From: Methylobacterium sp. J-076
Lineage (GTDB): Bacteria; Pseudomonadota; Alphaproteobacteria; Rhizobiales; Beijerinckiaceae
Direction: 5' to 3'
Length of the DNA stretch: 64,000 nt
Assembly (NCBI RefSeq): GCF_022829405.1
Contig: NZ_JAKSXW010000141.1
Coordinates: 34,973-98,972 of the forward strand
Shown: positions 44,215 to 51,016 of the stretch, in pieces
Layout: every line of letters starts with the position of its first letter
Numbering within the stretch: position 1 is the stretch's first letter
Notes under the pieces: model-generated
What the model saw: only the letters and a program-made list of their open reading frames with translations
Databases searched by the model: none
Told to the model about the DNA's origin: nothing
Program-made: the position numbers and the translations under genes

Positions 44215-46635
44215 TCAGCCTCTCAGGGTCGCGCCGGTGCGGCGGGACACCTCCGCGACGATCTTCGCGCTGACGGCCTCGATCTCCGCATCGGTGAGGG
44301 TCTTGTCCGTGGGCTGGAGGCGCACGGCGACGGCGATGGACTTCGCGCCCTCGGCCACGCCCGGCCCCTCGTAGAGGTCGAACACATCGACCCCGGCGAT
44401 CAGCTTGCGCTCGGCGTTCTGGGCCGCCTTCACGACATCGCCCGCCGGCACGTCCCGGCCGACGACGAAGGCGAAGTCGCGGGTGAGCGGCTGGAACTCG
44501 GACAGGGCCAGGGCCGGCTTCGCCTTCGTCGGCCTGGGCTTGGGAAGGGGCAGGGCGTCGAGCACCAGTTCGAAGGCGACGAGGTTTCCCTTGAGGTCGA
44601 GGGCCTGCATCGTCCGCGGGTGGACTTCCCCGAACCAGCCGATCTCTGTCTTGGGCCCGAACCGCAGGGTGCCGGACCGGCCGGGGTGCAACCAAGCCGG
44701 GCCGCCGGCCGCCACCTGCAGGCCGCCGGTGGGGATGCCGAGGCTCGCGAGCAGAGCCATGGCGTCGGCCTTGGCGTCGAAGGCATCGACGCCGCGCGCC
44801 GCGCCGTCCCAGTGGCGGCCCGCGCCGAGGAGGGCGGCGGTGCCGCGCCGCACGCCGGCCGCGCGGGTGGTCTGGCCCTCGGGCTCGTCGGTGGCGAAGC
44901 ACTGCCCCACCTCGAACAGGGCGGCATCGGGGTAGCCCCGGTCGGCGTTGCGCTGGGCCGCCCGCAGCAGGCCCGGCACGAGGCTCGGGCGCATGTCCGA
45001 CAGGTCCGAGGCGATGGGGTTGGCGAGCCGCAGGTCCTCCCCGCCGCCGCCGAACCGCACGGCGTCGTCATGGGGGATGAACGACCACGTCACCGCCTCC
45101 ATCAGGCCACGGCTGGCCAGGGCCCGCTTGGCGGTGCGGGTGCGCTTCTGCATCGGCGTGAGCAGGGGGCGGCCGACGCCCGCCGGGCGGGGGAGGGGCT
45201 TCGCCTCGATCCGGTCGAGGCCGGCGATGCGGATCACCTCCTCCACGAGGTCGGCCTTGCCCTCGATGTCCGGGCGCCAGGAGGGGGGCAGCACCGTCAC
45301 CCGGTCGCCCGTGCCGGAAACGCGGAAGCCCAGCGCCTCCAGCGTCCCCTTCATCTCGGGCGTGGGCAGGTCGAGCCCCGCGAGGCGGCGCACCTCGGTC
45401 CAGGGGAAATCGATGGTCCGCTCCGTCGCGGGGGGCTCGCCCGTCACGCTCGCCTCGGTGGCGGTCCCGCCGCAGAGGTCGAGGACGAGGCGCGTGGCGA
45501 GATCGAGGCCCGGCAGGGTGGAGAGCGGATCCACGCCCCGCTCGAACCGGTAGCGGGCATCGGTGACGATCCCGAGCCGCCGCCCGCTCTGGGCGATGTT
45601 GGCCGGGTCCCACAGGGCCGACTCGATCAGCACGTCGGTCGTGCCTTCGTCGCAGCCCGACGCCTCGCCGCCCATGATGCCGGCGATCGACTCGACGCCG
45701 GCCTCGTCGGCGATCACCACCGTATCGTCGGTGAGCGCGTGCGTCTTCCCGTCGAGGGCCAGCAGGGTCTCCCCCGCCCGCGCCCGGCGGAGGGTGAGCG
45801 CGCCCTTCACCTTGGCCGCGTCGAAGACGTGGAGCGGACGGCCCCGGTCGAAGGTGACGTAGTTGGTGATGTCCACCAGGGCGTTGATCGGCCGGAGGCC
45901 GATGGCCCGCAGGCGCGCCTGCATCCAGGCCGGCGACGGGCCGTTCTTCACCCCGCGCACGAGGCGCAGGGCGAACATCGGGCACAGCCCGGCCTCCTCC
46001 GCCGCGAAGTCGCGGACGACCGGCACGGGGCAGGGGCCTTCGCCCTGGATCTGCGTCGCGGTCTCGCGCTTCAGGACGCCCACGCCCGCCGCCGCGAGGT
46101 CCCGGGCGATGCCGTGGATCGAGGTGCAGTCCGGCCGGTTCGGGGTGAGGTTGATCTCGATGACCGGGTCGTCCAGCCCGGCGAAGGCGGCGTAGGGCGT
46201 GCCGGCGGGTGCCTCGGTCGTCAGGTCGATGATGCCGTCATGGTCCTCGCCGAGGCCGAGTTCGGCCGCCGAGCAGAGCATGCCCCGGCTCTCGACGCCG
46301 CGGATGGTGCCCACCGACAGGGTGATGTTCTTGCCCGGCACGTAGGTGCCCGGCGGCGCGAACACCGTGCGCATCCCCGCCCGGGCGTTCGGCGCGCCGC
46401 AGACCACCTGCACGGGCGCGCCCTCGCCGACATCGACGGAGCAGACCCGCAGCCGGTCGGCGTTCGGGTGCTGCTCGGCGGTGAGGACATGGGCGATGAC
46501 GTAAGGCCTCAGCGTCGCCGCCTTGTCCTCGATTCCCTCGACCTCCAGGCCGATGCGGGTGAGCGCTTCGGCGACGGTGTCGAGGGACGCCTCGGTCTCG
46601 AGGTGATCCTTGAGCCAGGAGAGGGTGAATTTCAT
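44215..46635 (-). CDS. pheT: Phenylalanyl-tRNA synthetase beta subunit
   Basis: With PheS charges tRNA-Phe as an alpha2-beta2 tetramer. It has 806 residues, the normal length. The start MKFTLSWLKDHLETEASL is the family N-terminus. Next comes the EMAP-like tRNA-binding domain (about 40-150), B3/B4 editing domain, B5 helix-turn region, catalytic-like module (EEVIRIAGLDRIEAKPLPRP onward) and the C-terminal FDX-ACB anticodon domain (EFQPLTRDFAFVVGRDV onward). It normally follows pheS directly, but here two unrelated genes intervene. The ribosome-binding site is weak, which makes the intervening pair relevant for its translation. Confidence 0.97.
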   Translation of the reverse strand: MKFTLSWLKDHLETEASLDTVAEALTRIGLEVEGIEDKAATLRPYVIAHVLTAEQHPNADRLRVCSVDVGEGAPVQVVCGAPNARAGMRTVFAPPGTYVPGKNITLSVGTIRGVESRGMLCSAAELGLGEDHDGIIDLTTEAPAGTPYAAFAGLDDPVIEINLTPNRPDCTSIHGIARDLAAAGVGVLKRETATQIQGEGPCPVPVVRDFAAEEAGLCPMFALRLVRGVKNGPSPAWMQARLRAIGLRPINALVDITNYVTFDRGRPLHVFDAAKVKGALTLRRARAGETLLALDGKTHALTDDTVVIADEAGVESIAGIMGGEASGCDEGTTDVLIESALWDPANIAQSGRRLGIVTDARYRFERGVDPLSTLPGLDLATRLVLDLCGGTATEASVTGEPPATERTIDFPWTEVRRLAGLDLPTPEMKGTLEALGFRVSGTGDRVTVLPPSWRPDIEGKADLVEEVIRIAGLDRIEAKPLPRPAGVGRPLLTPMQKRTRTAKRALASRGLMEAVTWSFIPHDDAVRFGGGGEDLRLANPIASDLSDMRPSLVPGLLRAAQRNADRGYPDAALFEVGQCFATDEPEGQTTRAAGVRRGTAALLGAGRHWDGAARGVDAFDAKADAMALLASLGIPTGGLQVAAGGPAWLHPGRSGTLRFGPKTEIGWFGEVHPRTMQALDLKGNLVAFELVLDALPLPKPRPTKAKPALALSEFQPLTRDFAFVVGRDVPAGDVVKAAQNAERKLIAGVDVFDLYEGPGVAEGAKSIAVAVRLQPTDKTLTDAEIEAVSAKIVAEVSRRTGATLRG

Positions 46636-46658
46636 GGAAGCCGAGCGTGGAGGATGGG

Positions 46659-47138
46659 TTAGCGTGTCTTCGCGATGAGGAGGATCGCGAGTTTGAGGCG
46701 ATCTTGGGCGGGAAGGCCCTCGATCATGTCGACGATCCGTCGCGCGTCAGCAATAAGGCTGAGCGCCCAATCGCGGCTGACGGGCATGGCCGGAGTCCTG
46801 TAGTCGGATTCGTGTCGCGCCTCCTGCAGGTCTTTGAAGAGCGTGCCGATCTGCAAGATGGCGGGCGAGATGGTGGCTGCGTCCTTGCCGGTCAGGCGAT
46901 TCCGGGCCGCTCCATGGTCGAGAAGGCGGTAGACGGGCTCTAGCAGTTCGGTCGGTTTCGTCCATATTTTGAGCTCGTCGGCGCAGACGTAGCAGAGTTC
47001 GTGGAACACCGCATAGTAGGCGCTGCTCACGGCCCGACGCATGGCCGCTTTGCGCAAGTTCAGCCTGCCTTTTTGCGCGACGAGAAGTTCGGCGACTTCG
47101 AGCAGATCTGGAACCAGCGGGTTCTTCAAACCCGCCAT
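46659..47138 (-). CDS. HEPN-domain protein (UPF0332-like) inserted between pheS and pheT
   Basis: It has 159 residues. The HEPN signature is visible: LRKAAMRRAVSSAYYAVFHE (about 28-47) with the conserved Arg/Tyr-Tyr, and a second part EARHESDYRT (about 105-114) with the Arg...Asp-Tyr typical of UPF0332-type proteins. HEPN proteins bind or cleave RNA and often act as toxins beside a small partner. The RNase motif Arg-x4-6-His is not obvious, so activity is uncertain. Its ATG overlaps the TAA of the gene upstream (TAATG). Codon choice appears less G+C-rich than pheS and pheT, which hints at acquisition. Confidence 0.7.
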   Translation of the reverse strand: MAGLKNPLVPDLLEVAELLVAQKGRLNLRKAAMRRAVSSAYYAVFHELCYVCADELKIWTKPTELLEPVYRLLDHGAARNRLTGKDAATISPAILQIGTLFKDLQEARHESDYRTPAMPVSRDWALSLIADARRIVDMIEGLPAQDRLKLAILLIAKTR

Positions 47139-47437
47139 TACGGCGTCTCCGCCTCGTCGTCCCCGAGGATCTCGTCCCCTGGGAAGTGCTTGCGCACATA
47201 GGGAAACCGATCCTCATCGAGATCGAGCAGCCGTTGTCTCAGTTCCGCATGCGCCCTTGATGTATCAGCGACATCGCGCGGGTCGACCCCCGGCTTGAGA
47301 TAGAGGGCCACAAAGAACGACGGATCGCCGTAATGATCCCGCCCAAGCTCGACATCGAGGTGGTCGAAACGATCCGGTCCCAGGGCCCTTGAGAAGATAT
47401 CGCGGGCCACATCCCGCACGTCGGTCTGCTTCAACAT
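47138..47437 (-). CDS. Small hypothetical partner of the HEPN protein
   Basis: It has 99 residues and the family is unknown to me. It appears alpha/beta: VRDVARDIFSRALG, FDHLDVELGRDHYGDPSFFVALYLKPG, AHAELRQRLLDLDEDRFPYVRKHFPG, then an acidic end (DEILGDDEAETP). It lacks the nucleotidyltransferase motif (Gly-Ser-x-Arg-Gly) of the usual MNT partner of HEPN toxins. It has an excellent ribosome-binding site (AGGAGA, about eight bases upstream) and overlaps the HEPN start, so it is translated first, as an antitoxin would be. It lies 36 bp after pheS. Confidence 0.65.
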   Translation of the reverse strand: MLKQTDVRDVARDIFSRALGPDRFDHLDVELGRDHYGDPSFFVALYLKPGVDPRDVADTSRAHAELRQRLLDLDEDRFPYVRKHFPGDEILGDDEAETP

Positions 47438-47473
47438 CTCCCGTCTCCTGAGCTGGATAGCTGGCTCAGTAAA

Positions 47474-48556
47474 TCACCCCGTCAGCCCGCCCACCAGACT
47501 CGGCACGTCGAGGGGCCGGAAGCCGTAATGGTCCAGCCAGCGGACATCCGCCTCGAAGAACGGCCGCAGGTCCGGCATCCCGTATTTGAGCATGGCGATG
47601 CGATCGAGGCCGACGCCGAAGGCGAAGCCCTGCACCACGTCCGGGTCCAGCCCGCAATTGCGCAGCACGTTGGGGTGAACCATCCCGCAGCCGAGGATCT
47701 CCAGCCAGTCGGTGCCCTCGCCGAAGCGGATCTCGCCGCCCTTGCGCGAGCACTGGATGTCCACCTCTGCCGACGGTTCTGTGAAGGGGAAGAACGACGG
47801 GCGGAAGCGCATCTTCACCGCATCGACCTCGAAGAACGCGCGGCAGAACTCCTCCAGCACCCACTTGAGCGTGGCGATGTTGGCCGCCGTGTCGATCACC
47901 AGCCCCTCGACCTGATGGAACATCGGCGTGTGGGTCTGGTCCGAATCGTGCCGGTAGGTGCGCCCGGGGATGATCACCCGGATCGGCGGCTGCTGGCTCC
48001 GCATGGTGCGGATCTGGACCGGGGAGGTGTGGGTGCGCAGCACCTTGCGCTTGCCGTTCGCGTCGGGCGCCAGGAAGAACGTGTCGTGCATCTCCCGCGC
48101 CGGGTGGCCGGGCGGGAAGTTGAGGGCGGTGAAGTTCAGCTCGTCCGTCTCGATGTCCGGCCCTTCGGCCACCGCGAAGCCCATGTCGGCGAAGATCGCG
48201 GTGACCTCGTCGATCACTTGGCTGATCGGGTGGATGCGCCCGCGGGCCTCCGGCGCCTCGCGGGTCGGCAGGGTGACGTCCACCCGCTCGGAGGCGAGGC
48301 GCGCCTCCAGGGCCGCCTCGCCGAGGTCGGTCTTGCGGGCCGTGAGCGCCGCCGAGACCCGGTCGCGCAGGCCGTTGATGAGGGGGCCGCGGGCCTTGCG
48401 CTCGTCCGGCGTCATGGCGCCGAGGGTCTTCAGCAGGTCCGAGACGCTGCCTTTCTTGCCCAGCGCGGCCACGCGCACGGCGTCGAGGGCGCCCTCGTCG
48501 GGGGCCGCGGACACCTGGGCCAGGAGATCGCGTTCGAGGCTGTCGAGATCGGTCAT
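47474..48556 (-). CDS. pheS: Phenylalanyl-tRNA synthetase alpha subunit
   Basis: Catalytic subunit for charging tRNA-Phe. It has 360 residues. An N-terminal coiled coil (1-90) binds tRNA. The class II motifs are in order: HPISQVIDEVTAIFADMGF, then FNFPPGHPAR-like segment LNFPPGHPAREMHDTFF, motif 2 region RTYRHDSDQTHTPMFHQVEG, and motif 3 FGVGLDRIAMLKYG. The Phe-binding pocket FRPSFFPFTEPSAEVD is conserved. The start is MTDLDSLERD; longer versions run into the rplT-pheS leader. A strong hairpin precedes the gene. Confidence 0.97.
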   Translation of the reverse strand: MTDLDSLERDLLAQVSAAPDEGALDAVRVAALGKKGSVSDLLKTLGAMTPDERKARGPLINGLRDRVSAALTARKTDLGEAALEARLASERVDVTLPTREAPEARGRIHPISQVIDEVTAIFADMGFAVAEGPDIETDELNFTALNFPPGHPAREMHDTFFLAPDANGKRKVLRTHTSPVQIRTMRSQQPPIRVIIPGRTYRHDSDQTHTPMFHQVEGLVIDTAANIATLKWVLEEFCRAFFEVDAVKMRFRPSFFPFTEPSAEVDIQCSRKGGEIRFGEGTDWLEILGCGMVHPNVLRNCGLDPDVVQGFAFGVGLDRIAMLKYGMPDLRPFFEADVRWLDHYGFRPLDVPSLVGGLTG

Positions 48557-48666
48557 CGCTTCATTCGGATCGCGCGGGCCACGCCGCCGACGGATGTGCT
48601 TTTGCGCGCCCTTTGCGATCGCGCAACCCGTGCGCACGCAAATTCAGCGCACGGCCTGACACGACG

Positions 48667-48697
48667 AAGGCGCGGCGCCCCTGGGGCACCGCGCCTT
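48667..48697 (-). terminator. Hairpin between rplT and pheS
   Basis: A 13-bp stem (AAGGCGCGGCGCC / GGCACCGCGCCTT, one G-U) with a short loop. It lies 27 bp past the rplT stop and 111 bp before pheS, without a strong U-tract. It is either the rplT terminator or an attenuator of pheS. Confidence 0.55.
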
Positions 48698-48723
48698 CCG
48701 TCAGCTCATCGGGGAAGGCGCCC

Positions 48724-49104
48724 TCAGGCGGCCTTCTTCTCCGGCTCGGCCGGGATGGCGGCCTTGACCTTCTCCACCACGGCGGCGAAGGCGGCTGGCT
48801 CGTGGATGGCGAGCTCGGACAGGGCCTTGCGGTCCACCACGATCCCGGACTTCGCCAGGGCGTTGATGAAGCGCGAGTAGGTCAGGCCGTGCTCGCGGAC
48901 CGCCGCGTTGAGGCGCTGGATCCACAGGGCGCGGAACGTGCGCTTCTTATTCTTCCGGTCGCGATAGGCATACTGCATGCCCTTCTCGACCGCCTGCTTG
49001 GCGATCCGGATGGTATTCTTGCGCCGGCCGTAATAGCCCTTGGCGGCCTTCAGGACTTTCTTGTGCTTCGCGTGACTGGTCACGCCGCGTTTGACGCGGG
49101 CCAT
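48724..49104 (-). CDS. rplT: Large ribosomal subunit protein L20
   Basis: Binds 23S rRNA early in 50S assembly and in many bacteria also represses its own operon. It has 126 residues, slightly longer than the usual 118 owing to a C-terminal tail (EKVKAAIPAEPEKKAA). Typical L20: MARVKRGVTSHAKHKKVLK, GYYGRRKNTIRIAKQAVEKG, RDRKNKKRTFRALWIQRLNAA, YSRFINALAKSGI. It follows rpmI after 49 bp. infC, usually first in this operon, is absent upstream. Confidence 0.97.
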   Translation of the reverse strand: MARVKRGVTSHAKHKKVLKAAKGYYGRRKNTIRIAKQAVEKGMQYAYRDRKNKKRTFRALWIQRLNAAVREHGLTYSRFINALAKSGIVVDRKALSELAIHEPAAFAAVVEKVKAAIPAEPEKKAA

Positions 49105-49153
49105 CGGTGATCTCCTGGATTATGACTGAAACAGAATCGGCGTGCGTGAAGGC

Positions 49154-49357
49154 CTACCGTGCGTTCGGCAGGAAGTACTTCTTCACGTTGGCGGCATCAC
49201 CCTCGAACATGGTGGTCGTGCCGCGCAGGTTGCGGATCTGCTTCGTCGTCCGCTTGATCATCCCATGGCGCTTGCCGGCCTGGGCGTACATCACCTTGCC
49301 GGTGCCGGTGATTTTGAAGCGCTTCTTCGCGCCCGATTTGGTCTTCAGCTTGGGCAT
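49154..49357 (-). CDS. rpmI: Large ribosomal subunit protein L35
   Basis: A 67-residue basic protein of the 50S subunit. MPKLKTKSGAKKRFKITGTG and KRHGMIKRTTKQIRNLRGT are the L35 sequence pattern. GGAGAG six bases upstream marks the ATG. It heads the rpmI-rplT(-pheS) block. Confidence 0.96.
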   Translation of the reverse strand: MPKLKTKSGAKKRFKITGTGKVMYAQAGKRHGMIKRTTKQIRNLRGTTTMFEGDAANVKKYFLPNAR

Positions 49358-49729
49358 TTGGCTCTCCGTGGTGCGCGGAACGCAAAGCCGGCCCGCGAGG
49401 ACCGGGGTGTGTTTGCGCGATGATGCTTCTGAAGGAGCAGCATGAACCGCCACGGCAGCCCTTGATCGGCCGGGCGGTTCAACGCGGGGTGGCTTATGGC
49501 AGAAACCGCCCGATCCGGCAACGGCTTCGTGACATCGCGCGGATTGCAAGCGCACTCGCGGTCACGGGGGGATGCCGGGGAAAGCGGGGACGGGGCGCCC
49601 GCATGGGTCACAGGGCCGTGACGGACCAGGGCCGAGGAACCATAACCTTGGCTTTCCGTTTCATTCATGTCCCGCTCAGGCCGACGTCGGTAGAGACGCC
49701 GCAAAGTCGGTCACGCAAGGAGACACTTC
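49358..49729. other. 372-bp divergent gap between rpmI and the GT4 gene
   Basis: No gene is supported here, and infC is not present. An inverted repeat CGGGCGGTT (49471-49479) / AACCGCCCG (49504-49512) lies about 115 bases before the rpmI start on its transcript side; it could be a leader structure of the ribosomal operon. Both promoters must be here, but I cannot place them. Confidence 0.45.
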
Positions 49730-50860
49730 GTGCGCATTGCTCAGATTGCTCCGCTCTCGGAGGCGGTCCCCCCGAAGTTCTACGGCGGCACCGAGCGCGT
49801 CGTGAGCTGGATCACGGAGGAGCTGGTCCGCCAGGGCCACGACGTAACGCTGTTCGCGAGCGGTGACTCGGAGACCTCGGCCAAGCTCGCCGCCTGCACC
49901 CCGGAAGGCCTGCGCCTGCTCGGCTACCGCGACCATACCGCGAGCCACCTGGCGATGCTGCATCAGGTCCACCGCCGGGCGCACGAGTTCGATGTCCTGC
50001 ACTTCCACATCGACCTGCTACAGTACCCGATGTTCGAGGACATGAACCACAAGTGCATCACCACGATGCACGGCCGCCTCGACGTGCCGGACTTCATGCC
50101 GGTCTACCGCACCTTCACGGGCATGCCCCTGGTGTCGATCTCCGACAACCAGCGCCTGCCGATGCCGCCGAACGTCAACTGGCTGTCGACGATCCATCAC
50201 GGCCTGCCGGCCCAGAACTGCCCGTACTATCCCGAGGCGAAGGGCGGCTACCTCGCCTTCCTCGGGCGCATCTCCCCCGAGAAGCGCCCCGACCGCGCCA
50301 TCGAGATGGCGATCCGTTCGGGCACGCCCATCAAGATCGCCGCCAAGGTCGACAAGGCAGACCAGGATTACTGGAACGAGGTGATCGAGCCCATGATCCA
50401 CCACCCGCTGGTGGAGTTCATCGGTGAGATCAACGAGGAGCAGAAGAAGGACTTCCTGGGCAACGCCCTGGCGCTCGCCTTCCCGATCGACTGGCCGGAG
50501 CCCTTCGGCCTCGTGATGATCGAGGCGATGTCCGCCGGCACGCCGGTGATCGCGTTCCGCAACGGCTCCGTGCCCGAGGTGATCGCCGACGGCGTCAGCG
50601 GCGTGCTCTGCGACGACATGGACGATGCCGTCGCCGCGGTCGCCAAGGTGAAGGCCATGAGCCGCGCCGGCGTGCGGCGCCACTTCGAGGGCGGCTTCAC
50701 CGCCGAGCGGATGGTGCAGAAGTACGTGGCGGCCTACGAGGAGCTGCTGTCCCGTTCGGCCGACGTGATCCGGCTGCCGAAGGCGACCTTCAAGCCGGTT
50801 CCGTCGGACATCAACGGCTCCTCGCGCCCGGCGATGCCGGCCGCCGCCTTCCCGGCCTGA
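49730..50860 (+). CDS. GT4-family glycosyltransferase
   Basis: It has 376 residues with a GT-B fold. The N-terminus MRIAQIAPLSEAVPPKFYGGTERVV is typical of GT4 enzymes, and the donor-binding part is YLAFLGRISPEKRPDRAIEMA followed by FPIDWPEPFGLVMIEAMSAGTPVIAF (EX7E motif). It starts with GTG, supported by AAGGAGA seven bases upstream. It sits before a debranching-type glucosidase gene in the same direction, with a strong hairpin between them. The pair suggests alpha-glucan or compatible-sugar metabolism, though acceptor and donor are unknown. Confidence 0.88.
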   Translation: MRIAQIAPLSEAVPPKFYGGTERVVSWITEELVRQGHDVTLFASGDSETSAKLAACTPEGLRLLGYRDHTASHLAMLHQVHRRAHEFDVLHFHIDLLQYPMFEDMNHKCITTMHGRLDVPDFMPVYRTFTGMPLVSISDNQRLPMPPNVNWLSTIHHGLPAQNCPYYPEAKGGYLAFLGRISPEKRPDRAIEMAIRSGTPIKIAAKVDKADQDYWNEVIEPMIHHPLVEFIGEINEEQKKDFLGNALALAFPIDWPEPFGLVMIEAMSAGTPVIAFRNGSVPEVIADGVSGVLCDDMDDAVAAVAKVKAMSRAGVRRHFEGGFTAERMVQKYVAAYEELLSRSADVIRLPKATFKPVPSDINGSSRPAMPAAAFPA

Positions 50861-50946
50861 GCCGGTTTTTCGGGCGGCATCGGGCTTGCGAGGGACCGGC
50901 CGCCCGGCCTAGCGTCGCGAAAGCGACTCATCCGACTGCTTGAGAC

Positions 50947-50980
50947 AGGGCCGCCGCATCGAGGCCGATGCGGCGGCCCT
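50947..50980 (+). terminator. Perfect 15-bp hairpin upstream of the glucosidase gene
   Basis: Arms AGGGCCGCCGCATCG and CGATGCGGCGGCCCT around AGGC, followed by TCTCGATTCG. It ends 36 bp before the next ATG, so it is either the terminator of the GT4 gene or a leader structure. Confidence 0.65.
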
Positions 50981-51016
50981 CTCGATTCGTCACGACACGC
51001 ACCCGGAGATGCCTGC

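Noticed and set aside
43681..46662. A 993-codon plus-strand open frame opposite pheT
   Set aside because: It is a codon-position shadow of pheT (Gly/Arg/Ala/Gln-rich, no recognisable domain). The same applies to long frames opposite the glucosidase, the GMC gene, the CoA-transferase and the hybrid kinase.
47138..47437. MNT-type nucleotidyltransferase antitoxin as partner of the HEPN protein
   Set aside because: The Gly-Ser-x-Arg-Gly and Asp-x-Asp motifs of that family are absent.
49420..49866. Small plus-strand gene in the rpmI-GT4 gap
   Set aside because: Its frame runs out of register into the GT4 gene, which has a strong ribosome-binding site and start. It has no domain.
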